64,000 nucleotides of DNA from Erythroxylum novogranatense (GCA_029891385.1 CM057228.1:57915783-57979782); one strand, 5' to 3'; shown: positions 22,973 through 35,459, numbered from the stretch's first letter. Notes: generated from the letters alone by a model not told the origin. Made by a program: numbers and translations.

Positions 22973-25910
22973 TGTAACATCCCGACCCCAATGGGAAGGG
23001 TATATGGGTCAATTTGGTCAGGCTAGTAATTTGCATTTCATATTTCTGATGTGAACATTTATTTGGCCTCTGATTGTAGAGGACTGAGTCATTTGGCACA
23101 TGCACATATAGGTACATGCATTCATGACTTTTCCCGGCATTTGATTTTGTAAATGATTTGAACTATGAATGTGTGAGATAATTAGATTGGATTATGATAT
23201 ATTGTGAATTATGGAATAATTGGGTGTGAATGGTAGAATTGGAACTGTGTTAGAGTGATCGCAAAGTGACAGTGATCGTTAGGATAAGTTTCTGGAATAA
23301 TTAGGAGAAAATGTCCGGACCGAAAATTCTCTGAGTGGCGGACCGTTTGACTGAATAGGACCAAAATAATTGTCCTATGGCTATGGAAATTAGAAATACG
23401 ATTTAAGAGTTTAAATATGTCGAGCCATTGAAATTTAGAGACAAATTGGACCGAAATGATCGTGAAAAGAGTAACAGAATTTCTTGTATTATGAGGAAAA
23501 AGGGGACAAGAGATATATGGAATTAGCCTTATAAATGCCTTAGAATTTCGAAAGGAGAAAAGGAATTCTCTTCTCCTAGGGCACGAACCCTTTTCTCCTT
23601 CCTCGGTGATCTTTTTTCCTGTCTTCTTCTTGATTCTTGCTTGTTTCTCCTTCATTGTGGTTGAAGACTAGCTAGAAACTTTAGAGAGGTTGATGTTGGG
23701 CTTGGCTATGGAGATCACCGTGATTGCTAGAGGTTGGAAAATCACCGTGATTGCTAGAGGTTGGAAGAGATTTTCGGAGATTTTAAGGTTTAGGGATTGA
23801 GCTTCGATTGGTAAGTATATGATTTCATGTTGTTTATTATTACGTTTAAAGCATGCATGGGGTTAATTGTTAGAGATTTGAATGTTTAAGTTGAGTTAAT
23901 ACTGGATTTTGGAGAGAGAAAGAGGAAAAAGGAAATCGGAGAAGACGAACCAGGGTCGCACGTCGCGACGAATAAATATTTAGACGTCACGACGAGGAAA
24001 GTGTTTAGACGTCACGACGAGCAAGGTGGGGACGTCGCGGCGAGCGTGAATCATTGACGCCGCGGCGAGCCCTCTCCCTCACGTCGTGGCGAGCCCGAAG
24101 GAAACGTTCGCCGCGGCGAGCGTCTGTACGTACGGCAAGCCACTCCTGCACGTCGCGACGAGCGTCTGTGCGTCGCGGCGAGGAACAGTTTCTGATGTGT
24201 TTTAATTGGAGTTTTGAGGTATAACTAATTGTGTAGACCTCCAATTGAGGTGAGGTTTGATTTGCTATGATCTAGTGAGTGAGGTTTATGATTAAGGAAA
24301 AGAATGAGAGTTTGAATTCGGGTTTTAGAGATCTCATTTAGTGAAAGAAGTTATGAATGTGATTGTATTGCAACCTAAGGATAGTTTCCTGATGATTGGG
24401 TTATAATTATGAGAATTTTGAATATATGAATTCAGTGTAATTGGAGTCTTTATTAAGTGAATTTGATTCAGTTCAAAATGAAAATTGGTTTTGAGATCTT
24501 GTGAGCTTCGGTTAGTGCATATGAATTGACAAATGGAACTAATTGGTATAAGCGAAATTGGTGAGTTCTCTGACGTGTTATTGAATCGAAATGGCCGATA
24601 GTGATCATTGAGTAAAAGAAAGTGGAAAGGGGGAAATGGTACCGGGAAAATCATGAATAGGCATAGTACATATGTTATTCAAGGCATGTGCATCATTAAT
24701 TATTTTTTACTGTACATTTTGTAATGAATGAAATTAATTGATTGTTATAGGTAGATGGGTCGATAATCCACAGACGATCTTTGGAGCTTCAGAAATAGAT
24801 AGGAAGTTCAGGTGAGTAACCTAGTTGGTTCCTCAGCCTTTATGTGTTTAATATCTTACCATTATGCCATGTGGAGAGAATGGAGGGATATATGTGTTTG
24901 TTTTGATTGATTTCGGACCACGGGTGTCCGAAGTATTTGAACGTGATATTGAAGTGCAAAATGTGTATACCGCATGTGAATCTCTTTGTGAAATGATTGG
25001 AAATGTGATTTGATACATGTGTATTGTCTATAGAGATATGAATGAACTTGTGAAATCCATAATTGGTTAATAAATAGTGGTTGTGACTGGAGTATATTCT
25101 GATCAGACCATAAGCTCATCAATTGTGAAAGGAATAGTGCATACCCGGAGGGCTCTCCTATCCCTAATGTGAGCGAGCAGATAGTGCATACCCCTGGGCC
25201 TCCTACTTGCTTAAAATGTGATTCTTGTGAATGAACCGAAGCTTTGAGCTCGAGGGGAGTCGATGTATACCAGAGGGCTCTCCTACTCCCTAAGTGTATA
25301 TGAATTACATTCCGTTAAGTTACCAAATACAACTCAAAGTAAAACAATGGAAATTATGGGAAGAGATTTGTGTAAAAGTGACGATATGTATGTGAATAGT
25401 GTGAAAGGTGATCGCCTTATATGTGTACAAATTGGCAATGCACGAGTTAATTTGGAATGTGATAATATGTGATAAGATGTGAATTGTTTGGTTATGCATG
25501 CGTTGAGTGAACCATCGATGATGGTTTCTCACTGAGTTCATAAACTCACCCAACATTGTAATTATTTTTCAGGAATTGAAGAGTACCCGTTAGTAAAGCG
25601 GAGTATGTTCTCAGGATTCAAGTGAAGGTCAAGTCGAGATCAGTTCGTTATGCGCATTACATGTCTTTATTTTTGTAATAAAGTGTTTATTTGTATTTGT
25701 GAAATTGACCTCAGTGGCTTTTGAAAATGTGTGTATTGAAATTGGATGTGATTGAATGAGTACCCAATTTGGGTATGGAATTCCGCACATGTGTTTTAAA
25801 AAAAGAATAATGTATCGATTTCTTAATGAGTGGTTATACGCCACCCTCATGGGCACGGACTCGGATATCACCATCGATATCGGGTTGGTCTTCGGGAGTG
25901 AAGTGTTACA
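22973..25910 (+). repeat. 5' LTR of element D
   Basis: 2938 bp. Contains a tandem ~25-bp duplication (about 23714-23765), the spaced GTCGCGAC array (23960-24182), a repeated GTGCATACCC-GGGCTCTCCTA motif (25136-25290) and the hairpin AACCATC-GAT-GATGGTT (25510-25526). A degraded primer-site word (TTTGTATCGAGCC) follows at 25912. Confidence 0.95.
23960..24182 (+). repeat. Spaced GTCGCGAC array, D 5' LTR
   Basis: Ten copies of a 13-mer close to ACGTCGCGRCGAG start at 23960, 23984, 24009, 24032, 24057, 24081, 24108, 24128, 24150 and 24170. Intervals are 20-27 bp, mean about 23. The 10-12 bp between copies are unrelated, so this is not an ordinary tandem repeat. Confidence 0.9.
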
Positions 25911-28900
25911 TTTTGTATCGAGCCCGAAGTACAATCTTACATGGGCGTTCGAAAATGTGTCAAGTTACATGCATTTAAGTCATGTCATGGCGCGGTGACA
26001 AGCGATCCCGATCTAGTATATGAGTCACATGTAGGAGCTGTACCAATTGTTTGATCGTTAGAATTTGTGAGGGCATTGATGATATATCATAATGGTATAA
26101 ATGCCAGTTATGGATATCATGAAATCGGAAAAAGGTATATGATTCGATTTGACAAATGAAGATTGAGTGTATTGGTACTAGTGGATACATTATGGAAGGC
26201 GATATCCGGGTTATACCCCCGGTATATCCTTGAATGTGAGATAGATATGAATATGTTCTGAGCTGATAGAGGAAATTAGAGCTATGATAGAAATGACAAG
26301 AGTACAAGTGTATAATGTGGATGAAATGAAAGGTTATAATTGAGATTGATTATTGTGTGAGTGTTATGAAAATAATTTATGATTGTGACTCGATTACATT
26401 AGAGAAATGAAGAATGATGGTATATATATGATGTTGCCTTTTGAGTATGAAAAAAGAAGGGTGCGATGTAATAATGAAAAGATTGAGAGGTAAGACAGAT
26501 AAGTGAAACAGATGTTCCAGTTTAGTTGATTTGCCTAAGTGAATACACACCTGATTATGGGAGCCCCATGGTAAGTGAAAATATTAACGAAATTGTCTAG
26601 TGTATGTGGAGATGGCATGAGAAGTAAATTAAGGGGATGATTGTAGTGTATAAAGTTCGAATGAGAAAAGAAAGTGTTTATGAGAAATCAATTGAGAAAG
26701 AAGGGAGACTGTTAATGTGGTACCAAAAAGAGAAAGGTTATCTAAAGTTAAATGTGATTAAAGAGTTCTTAGTAGTATAAGCTATTAATGGGTAAATTGA
26801 TGAGAATACATTTTCAAATAAGATGTGATGATTATAGTGATTTATTGGGAATGAATTGAAATTGTTACATGTTGAGGACTTGCTCATGATATAATCCTCA
26901 CGAGTGAGGATAGGTGCAAAAAGAGAGTATTGTGTATCCTTAGTGTAAGTGACTAATTGGTACATCGATGCAATGATTTTTGCTGGTACGGACCTCATTG
27001 AACGGTATTAAAAAGGATGTTCTGATGATATGGATTATGGCATAGATTGATCTGCATGGGATATTGTGTATAGTTAGAAACTGAGTCCTTGTGGCATAGA
27101 GAATGACTGACAAGAAATGTGATGACTGTGATATTGAGGAATTTCATAAGTAGTATTGATGAAAATAGTAAGAAATCTACTTGCAAAGAAGAATTTACCT
27201 GAATTGGATTAAGTTGCTCGAATGATTCAATTAAATAGTGATCAATGTAAAGGACTGTATAGAGATAAATTTGAAATGAATTACAAGTTAATTTGGAGTC
27301 TTAATTCTAGCAGAGACTCTAGCGTAAGAGGTAGAAAATGCTTTCATTATGATGATGAGATGAATCCAATTATGTAAGAGAATTACTGAACATTAAGAAA
27401 ATAGTAATTGCGAATATGAGGAGAAAATAGATTCGTGTATGGTTTGTGTAATTATGTGCTGAAAATACGAAATTGTTTTGATGAATGTTTATTTAACGCA
27501 GGCAGTGACCTATTGCAAATAAATTGGGTTATGTGGAGAAATTAGGGTAAAAGGAACATATGTCAGAATAGGTTGTGATGGAATTGAAAAAATTATAAGA
27601 AAATCGTTCCTCATTGGAGACTTTTGATATTTAAAGAGTTATACAAATTGATCTTTGGTATAAGGAATTTTGGATTGAAATTGTCCGAGGTGACAATGCC
27701 TAATAGTATTGTGCTACTGAAAAGTAAAGTGTCTTGAGTGCATTCAGATTGGGAAATGATGAAGATCATCGATGATCGATTAAATGCATTTGAAAAGTAA
27801 AGAAGATAAATCGGCACAGATGAGGAAATTGTATCCTATGCGAACTTCATAAGAGTGAATTTGACCTTGATTGAATAAATAGTGGATGAATTACTATTAG
27901 AAAATGGCATTGGGAGACTTAATGACGATAGGGTATGGATACAATCGAAATTGTTAGGGACTTATATATGTATATGGATTTGGAGATTTTGCATTATATC
28001 TTGAAATGTCGATAAAGGTTATTATGTAATCGATGAAAGTGTGTAAAGTGATTTTGTACCTTGGGACAAGTAAAACTTCATGGGCTGTATTGTGATTGAT
28101 GATTTGAGATCTGTTGTAATGAGTGTTGCTCTAAAAGCTTGGAGACAAAAATTGTACAGAAACAATTGAAGATGTCTACGAATGTGCAAATCAATAGTGA
28201 TAGAGGTATTTTGTGAATTCGAAAGATTTGAAAAGAATTAAGCGATTGAATAATTCAAATTATGCTAGTCATGAAATTAAATGGATTGAATAGGAAATTC
28301 AAATGAGATGATCGCAATTTGAGCGATAAGGTTTTGATTGTATGATTGAGTAAAAATCGTCGAGCTAGCAAATGGGGCAAAAAGAAAGTATTATTTGTTA
28401 TTGGAATTCAAAACTGGTGTGTATATTTAAAAAGATCGGCAAAGACCAAATTAAGGTGTTGACATTTGCGAATGTTATCGAGAAACTGTTAGAGAAATCA
28501 TCGAGAAGCGATTAGAGTATTATGGTTTAGTACAAGCAAATCGAAGAGGAATTGATAGTTTAGCGTGTTAAATCGAATGATTATAGGTGTGAGTAACCAA
28601 TGATTTGTTGTTGGAGATAAGCGTGAGATTGATATTTTGGAGTTCCTAGGGATATGAGATTGATGTACAGTTCAAATTGATTGAGTGTATATCAATTGTA
28701 TATTGGTGACACCATTTGGATTTTATATGAGGGGTTAAGAAATTAAAGTTAATGTCAATAAGTCAAATTGATTATATTGAGGTTATTGGAACCTTACAAG
28801 ATTAGTGTTTTAAACGCTATAGAGATGTAGTCTGCTAAGCGATAAATGAAGTGTTTCGAAGTGTATCGCCTCGGCCAAGATACACTAAGATGAGATAAAG

Positions 28901-29298
28901 GTGAATTGGGGAAAGCTAAATTCGTTATAAGTGGCCTCTTTGTGACTGTGGTGTAAATAGAATTAAGGATTGGTAAGTCAGTTGAAAACCTAATAGATGA
29001 TTCGGTTTCGTAAAAAGTTACATGGTCAGAATTTGGAAATATTGTTATGATCTGACATATGTATTATCGATATCAAAAGTAAAGAATTGCGAGTGATCTT
29101 GAGGAAACAATGAGACTGTGTAAAGTTAGAGAAAAGATAAAGAGTGATTGATAGTATTGATTTCAATTATTTGGCAGAAATTGGCTATATAGTGAAATAA
29201 GTGGGAAATAGTATTTAGTGATCGGAACAATTCCCCTGCCTCCCTGATCAATCGTATATGAAATTTCGAGGATGAAATTTTTGTAAGGAGGGGAGAAT
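25911..29298 (+). pseudogene. Decayed interior of element D
   Basis: No frame over about 90 codons on the coding strand. Recognisable residue: 28100-28215 aligns by eye with element A RNase H (56410-56520), sharing GCTCTAAA-GCTTGGAGACA-type words. Near 28340 and 29045 there are weak traces of the linker and integrase tail. The PPT AAGGAGGGGAGAA (29285-29297) is intact, unlike the coding part. The rest is AT-rich decayed sequence. Confidence 0.75.
29285..29297 (+). promoter_or_regulatory. Polypurine tract of element D
   Basis: AAGGAGGGGAGAA next to the 3' LTR, preceded by a GAGGATGAAATTTTTGT box that is typical of chromovirus ends. Retained although pol is destroyed, consistent with selection on cis-acting sites only. 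Confidence 0.85.
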
Positions 29299-32245
29299 TG
29301 TAACATCCCGACCCCAATGGGAAGGGTATATGGGTCAATTTGGTCAGGCTAGTAATTTGCATTTCACATTTCTGATGTGAACATTTATTTGGCCTCTGAT
29401 TGTAGAGGACTGAGTCATTTGGCACATGCACATATAGGTACATGCATTCATGACTTTTCCCGGCATTTGATTTTGTAAATGATTTGAACTATGAATGTGT
29501 GAGATAATTAGATTGGATTATGATATATTGTGAATTATGGAATAATTGGGTGTGAATGGTGGAATTGGGCGTGTTAGAGTGATCGCAAAGTGACAGTGAT
29601 CGTTAGGATAAGTTTCTGGAATAATTAGGAGAAAATGTCCGGACCGAAAATTCTCCGAGTGGCGGACCGATTGGCTGAATAGGACCGAAATAATTATCCT
29701 ATGGCTATGGAAATTAGAAATATGATTTAAGAGTTTAAATATGTCGAGCCATTGAAATTTAGAGACAAATTGGACCGAAAATGATCGTGAAAAGAGTAAT
29801 GAAATTTCTTGTATTATGAGGAAAAGGGACAAGAGATATATGGAATTAGCCTTATAAATGCCTTAGAATTTCGAAAGGAGAAAAGGAATTCTCTTCTCCT
29901 AGGGCACGAACCCTTTTCTCCTTCCTCGGTGATCTTCGTTCCTGTCTTCTTCTTGATTCTTGCTTGTTTCTCCTTCATTGTGGTTGAAGACTAGCTGGAA
30001 ACTTTAGAGAGGTTGATGTTGGGCTTGGCTATGGAGATCACCGTGATTGCTAGAGGTTGGAAAATCACCGTGATTGCTAGAGGTTGGAAGAGATTTTCGG
30101 ATATTTTAAGGTTTAGGGATTGAGCTTCGATTGGTAAGTATATGATTTCATGTTGTTTATTATTGTGTTTAAAGCATGCATGGGGTTAATTGTTAGAGAT
30201 TTGAATGTTTAAGTTGAGTTAATACTGGATTTTGGAGAGAGAAAGAGGAAAAAGGAAATCAGAGAAGACGAACCACGGTCGCACGTCGCGACGAATAAAT
30301 ATTTAGACGTCGCGACGAGGAAAGTGTTTAGACGTCACGACGAGCAAAGTGGGGACGTCGCGGCGAGCGTCAATCATTGACGCCGCGGCGAGCCCTCTCC
30401 CTCACGTCGCGGCGAGCCCGAAGAAGCGTTCGCCATGGCGGCGTCTCAGACGTCATGCAAGCCACTGCCTGACGTCATGACGAAAGCGTCCGTCGCGTCC
30501 TGGCGAGAACATTTCGATGTGTTTTAATTGGAGTTTTGAGGTATAACTAATTGTGTAGACCTCCAATTGAGGTGAGGTTTGATTTGCTATGATCTAGTGA
30601 ATGAGGTTTATGATTAAGGAAAAGAATGAGAGTTTGAATTCGGGTTTTAGAGATCTCATTTAGTGAAAGAAGTTATGAATGTGATTGTATTGCAACCTAA
30701 GGATAGTTTCCTGATGATTGGGTTATAATTATGAGAATTTCGAATATATGAATTCAGTGTAATTGGAGTCTTTATTAAGTGAATTTGATTTAGTTCAAAA
30801 TGAAAATTGGTTTTGAGATCTTGTGAGCTTCGGTTAGTGCATATGAATTGACAAATGGAACTAATTGGTATAAACAAAATTGGTGAGTTCTACGGCGTGT
30901 TATTGAATCGAAATGAGCCGATAGTGATCATTGAGTAAAAGAAAGTGGAAAGGGGGAAATGGTACCGGGAAAATCATGAATAGGCATAGTACATCTGTTA
31001 TTCAAGGCATGTGCATCATTAATTATTTTTTTGTGCATTTTGTAATGAATGAAATTAATTGAATGTTATAGAGCCGATGGATCGATAATCCACAGACGAT
31101 CTTTGGAGTTTCCAGAAGCTTGACTAGGAAGTTCAGGTGAGTAACCTAGTTGGTTCCTCAGCCTTTATGTGTTTAATATCTTACCATTATGCCATGTGGA
31201 GAGAATGGAGGGATATATGTGTTTGTTTTGATTGATTTCGGACCACGGGTGTCCGAAGTATTTGAACGTGATATTGAAGTGCAAAATGTGTATACTGCAT
31301 GTGAATGCTGCTGTGAAATGATTGGAAATGTGATTTGATACATGTGTATTGTCTATAGAGATATGAATGAACTTGTGAAATCCATAATTGGTTAATAAAT
31401 AATGGTTGTGACTGGAGCATATTCTGATCGGAGCTATAAGCTCATCAATTGTGAAAAGGGAATAGTGCATACCCAGAGGGCTCTCCTATCCCTAATGTGA
31501 GCGAGCAGTAGTGCATACCCCGAGGGCTCTCCTACTTGCTTAAAATGTGATTACTGTGAATGAACCGAGCTTTGAGCTCGAGGGGAGTCAGTGTATACCC
31601 AGAGGGCTCTCCTACTCCCTAAGTGTATCTGAATTCTGTTTCGTTAAGCGCCCAGTCACAACTCAAAGTTAAACAATGGAAATTATGGGAAGAGATTTAT
31701 GTGTGCAGTGTCGATATGTATGTGAATAGTGTGAAAGGTGATACGCCTTATATGTGTACAAATTGGCAATGCCTGAGTTAATTTGGAATGTGATAATATG
31801 TGATAAGATGTGAATTGTTTGGTTATGCATGCGTTGAGCGAACCATCGATGATGGTTTCTCACTGAGTTCGCAAACTCACCCAATATTGCAATTATTTTT
31901 CAGGAATTGAAGAGTACCCGTTAGTAAAACGGGAGTATGTTCTGAGGATTCAAGTGAAGGTCAAGTCGGGATCGGTTAGGTATCGCATTACATGTCTTTA
32001 TTTTGTAATAAAGTGTTTATTTGTATTTGTGAAATTGACCTAAGTGGCTTTTGAAAATGTGTGTATTGAAATTGGATGTGATTGAATGAGTACCCAATTT
32101 GGGTATGGAATTCCGAACATGTGTTTTAAAAAAAGAATAATGTACCGATTTCTGAATGAGTGGTTAGCACGCCACCCTCGCGGGGCACAGACTCGGATAT
32201 CACCATCGATATCGGGTTTGGGTCTTGCGGGAGTGGGGTGTTACA
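29299..32245 (+). repeat. 3' LTR of element D
   Basis: 2947 bp, near-identical to 22973-25910. The main differences fall in the last third of the GTCGCGAC array (about 30430-30510). Confidence 0.95.
30286..30515 (+). repeat. Spaced GTCGCGAC array, D 3' LTR
   Basis: Second copy of the array. The first six units match the 5' LTR closely. The last three or four are rewritten (for example GACGTCATG in place of CACGTCGCG), the most divergent part of two otherwise near-identical LTRs. Confidence 0.85.
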
Positions 32246-34334
32246 GGTGAGACTCTGTCAACCAAGGCTAAATGGATGACAATGGTAAACATGAATGAAG
32301 AAGATGTTAGCAGACAGTTGTAAGAAGTGAATGACCCTTCGGAGAGGAAGACTTCGAGTCTGGTCCCAAAAGCTAGGGTTCTTCATGCTATTTTGTTTAA
32401 TTGCATTTTACCCAGAGTAGGTTCAAGGCATTTGGTAACCACTCTGGATGAACAATGTTTGTTCTATCTGCTGAATCACAATCTTATTGATTTACCCTTC
32501 TTAATCTTCCATTATATGATTAAGGGGATGAAGGATACAAACAGCTATCCTTACGGTATGCTTCTTACAAGGATTTTTAAGGAATCCGGAGTCCTTCTAC
32601 ACAAAGGAAATAGAAGGATTGTACCTGTGAAGAGTACTATTGACTCAATCACTATACAACGAATGGGACTGAGGACAGTGATTAAAGAAGAAGCAGATTC
32701 TTCAAGGAGAACAAGAACTGAGGGGGAGCGTGTATCGAAGAAGACTCCCGCTTCAAGATCTCAATCTCAAGTAAGTATAAGATTGCCTGCAGATGAAATA
32801 AGAAGAATGATCGGAAGACCGTTGATAAAACAGGCAAGTCCTCAAAGCTGAGTGAACCCAGTTCCGAGGACAGAAGAAGGTGTGTCGAAAAGAAAAGGAG
32901 AAAATCTTTTGGGTGAAATTACGAAGAAGGCAAAGAGATCACCGAGGATTCGGACTCTGAGGGAACAAGAAGAAAAGAGAGCCAGAGAGCAAAGTCAAGC
33001 AGAAGGTTCTCAATATCGTGCACCCAAAGCAAAAAGGTCTTTAGTCTCTATTCTAGAAGAAGATACAGCCAAAAAGGCGAAAGAGACTGAGAAGAAGAGA
33101 AAATCTGAGTCTGAAAAAGTAAAATCTCAAGTACAGAAATCGTCAAGACTGACTGAAGCAGAAGAAAAGATTAAGAAGATTAGTCGGAAGAAGACTGTGT
33201 CCACAGCTGGGGAGGTTAGTCGAAAGAAAGATACCCTGAATGCTGCTCAAAAAGAAAAAGAAATTGAGCATAGCAGAGTTCAGGAAATTTCCACTGCTCA
33301 ACAGGAGGAACCAGAGGAGATAAGCCTGGTTCAGGAGAATCCTATTGAAGCAGAACCAGAGGCAGCAGCAGAACCAAACTTGGTTTAGATACCACAGGAG
33401 AAATCCGATGAATCTGGTCCAACTGTATACAACTATTCAAAAATTTTGAGAAGACACAAGTTTAAATTCAGAATGGTTGAAGTTGTTACCAAGAGGAGGA
33501 CTGCTATTGCTATCTGCAATCAACCAAAGAAGAAGGTAATGGCTATCGTACAACCTATTTTAATAAATAGTGACACATGGCTTTTACTGAAAGAAGACGA
33601 AAAGATGTTCTACGATGTCTTGAGGGATGCAGCTACTAAGCCATACCCCACGAAAATATCCAGCAGACCATGCACTATTTATCCCATCACAGAACAATCG
33701 ATAATAAAGGTTGTACCAGACATTCAGTCAAGATACCCTTTGGATTTGAATAAATAGAAATCAAAGTTATTTCCTGAAGAAGAAATCAATGATGATTTGT
33801 CCGCAGATCAAATTGTAGAAGAAGTGCGGAAAATTGATGAGGCATGTACTTCGACAGAGATTTCAGACGGAGCTAGCTGTAGCTTTACATGCAAGAATGA
33901 AGATTGTCCAGTAAGGGGAAGATTGTCCAGTAAGGGGAAGACTGGTAATAGGGACATTTGTTGAATCACTTGTTCAGACAGTTTTGCGTATTAGGCCCTT
34001 ATCTAATACCCTGTCTATACAAGCTGAAGGCATACCCTTGTAAGGAAGACAGTTGCTTATGCTACCTGCTCCCTATGACTTGGACATTCCAGAGTCAAAT
34101 GTATTCATTCGTCCACCAACTATTGAGATTAATGAAGATTACATCCCTCCCTCGAACGCATATGCTACAACAATTGCGTTCACTTCACCCTCAGTAGAGA
34201 ATGATCAATCCTCTTCACCGTTGGCCTCACAAGCTCAAATCAACAAATTACGCGGAGAAGTCAACGAAATAAAGGAGACGATGAATGATTTGAAGAAGAT
34301 GATGACAGAACTATTAAAGAGCCATCGTCATTAA
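32246..34334 (+). pseudogene. element C third ORF (env-like), 3' part
   Basis: After element D the frame resumes in phase across the target site. A stop lies near 32321-32323, then 32327-32851 reads LHAILFNCILPRVGSRH, YLLNHNLIDLPFLIFHYMI and YPYGMLLTRIFKESGV, the block that recalls the plant transposon-protein domain of retroelements. A very basic Lys/Glu/Arg-rich stretch follows (32870-33390, likely coiled coil), then a segment to 33757 and a final Leu-heptad-like tail (about 34240-34334). Stops at 32849-32851, 33386-33388 and 33755-33757, and shifts after 33760, break it. No convincing membrane segment, so an envelope role is doubtful. Confidence 0.7.
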
Positions 34335-34352
34335 TCATTTTTTATTATAACA

Positions 34353-34366
34353 AATAGGGGGAGAAG
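34353..34366 (+). promoter_or_regulatory. Internal PPT-like tract in element C
   Basis: TAGGGGGAGAAGGG lies 176 bp upstream of the true PPT, right after the third ORF. Duplicate polypurine tracts are known in several large plant retroelements; use as a second primer is inference. Confidence 0.5.
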
Positions 34367-34526
34367 GGAATGAGCAGAGGAGGAGAAGAAAATGTTCAAA
34401 AAAGAATTTCAAAAAGTGTGACTGAAGTAGATGAAGAAAAGAATTCTGAAGATAAGTTTTTTTGTTTCTTTTATAAACATTGTATTTTGTATTTTGTTTT
34501 CTTTTTTGTATATAATTTGTTATCAT

Positions 34527-34541
34527 AAAAAAGGGGGAGAT
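34527..34541 (+). promoter_or_regulatory. Polypurine tract of element C
   Basis: AAAAAAGGGGGAGAT ends directly at the LTR start TGTTAAG. Confidence 0.92.
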
Positions 34542-35454
34542 TGTTAAGTCAAAATGACTTCACTTAGATATAATTTTGATGTATAACAAAGAGAACAATA
34601 AAAGAAAAACAAAAGCAGACGAAGCAATACAGACGAAGCGACGAAGACGCAGACGAATAGAAATAAGATGAAGATGCAGACGCAGACAAACAGAGACGCA
34701 GACGCAGAAAAAGAAAAAAAGCATTTGAGCGAAACACGAGCGTAAAAGATACGACGAGAGAAAGATGACGCAAGATTCAAAAAGAAGACGCAAGAGTAAG
34801 TTTGAGTTAGTTACAGAACTTAACTGATTAACCGTTTCTTTTAAAGATTCAAGAAGCAAGAATCAAGAAACAAGAATCAAGAAGCAGTTGGAGACGAAGG
34901 CTATAAATACAAGTCGAAGTCAAAGATTGCAAAGTTAGTTGAAAAATTGGCTGAATTCCATCTACGTGATCGTAAAAAGCATACTGAGCAAATTAGCCGA
35001 GAGCTATTTTTACTGTAACAAGTTTTCAAACACTTTTCTGTGAGAAAGTAGTGCAGAAAGCCTGCAGAGGCTAAGTGTGAAAGAATACTGATTGTAGAGA
35101 CCTGAAGAGGCTTGTAAAGAATACTTATAAAAGTTGAAGAGATAGTAAAATCTCAGAAAGAATTCTGAGGACTGGACGTAGCCTACGGTTTGGGGTGAAC
35201 CAGGATAAATCGTTGTGTCAACTACTCTTACTCTATCTCTCTTTTAGATTCAAGTGTTATCATTACTTAATTCGTAAACAAAGTATTCAAAGTTTTGATT
35301 AATTAGAATCTATCGGAAGTTTTGTGAAAGAATATTATTTCTAACAAATCATTTTTGAAAGAATTTCAAAAAGGGGAATACACAATTCAACCCCCCCTTC
35401 TCGTGCATTCTTATATCGTTTTCTAAGTATTGTATTAACATGTGATTCACTTCA
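34542..35454 (+). repeat. 3' LTR of element C
   Basis: 913 bp, matching 16767-17695. Differs mainly by a shorter hexamer array and an extra AAGAATCAAG-type repeat near 34850-34885. Confidence 0.95.
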
Positions 35455-35459
35455 AGTAA

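Larger units (their letters stand above)
22973..32245 (+). mobile_element. Non-autonomous Ty3/gypsy element D with giant LTRs
   Basis: LTRs 22973-25910 (2938 bp) and 29299-32245 (2947 bp), both TGTAACATCCC ... GTGTTACA, with a perfect 5-bp target duplication GGTGA (22968-22972 and 32246-32250). The interior is only about 3.4 kb and has no long frame. It keeps faint DNA similarity to gypsy pol, for example the RNase H region near 28060-28220. LTRs are about 98-99 percent identical over their first 300 bp. The body decayed before transposition, so proteins from a relative must have moved it. Confidence 0.93.
16767..35454 (+). mobile_element. SIRE-like Ty1/copia retrotransposon C, split by element D
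   Basis: Full-length element with LTRs 16767-17695 and 34542-35454, flanked by AGTAC (16762-16766) and AGTAA (35455-35459). It has an exact primer site, gag, pol, an extra third ORF after pol and a PPT (34527-34541). The extra ORF and long gag are features of the SIRE/Maximus group. LTRs differ by about 3 percent by eye outside the simple repeat. Element D (22973-32245) sits inside the third ORF. Pol has only a few breaks. Confidence 0.93.

Noticed and set aside
23960..24182. CRISPR-like array (short palindromic repeats with unique spacers)
   Set aside because: The context is a plant LTR, units are degenerate 8-13-mers with ~11-bp spacers, and there are no cas genes. The resemblance is only formal.
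24005..24244. Arg-rich 79-codon frame (minus) with repeated ARRDV-like words
   Set aside because: It is the translation of the GTCGCGAC array inside the D LTR, with no start context and no conservation in the second LTR.
32327..33388. Host gene for a Lys/Glu-rich nuclear protein
   Set aside because: It lies between C pol and the C PPT, in phase with the 22596-22972 frame across element D, so it belongs to the element C third ORF.
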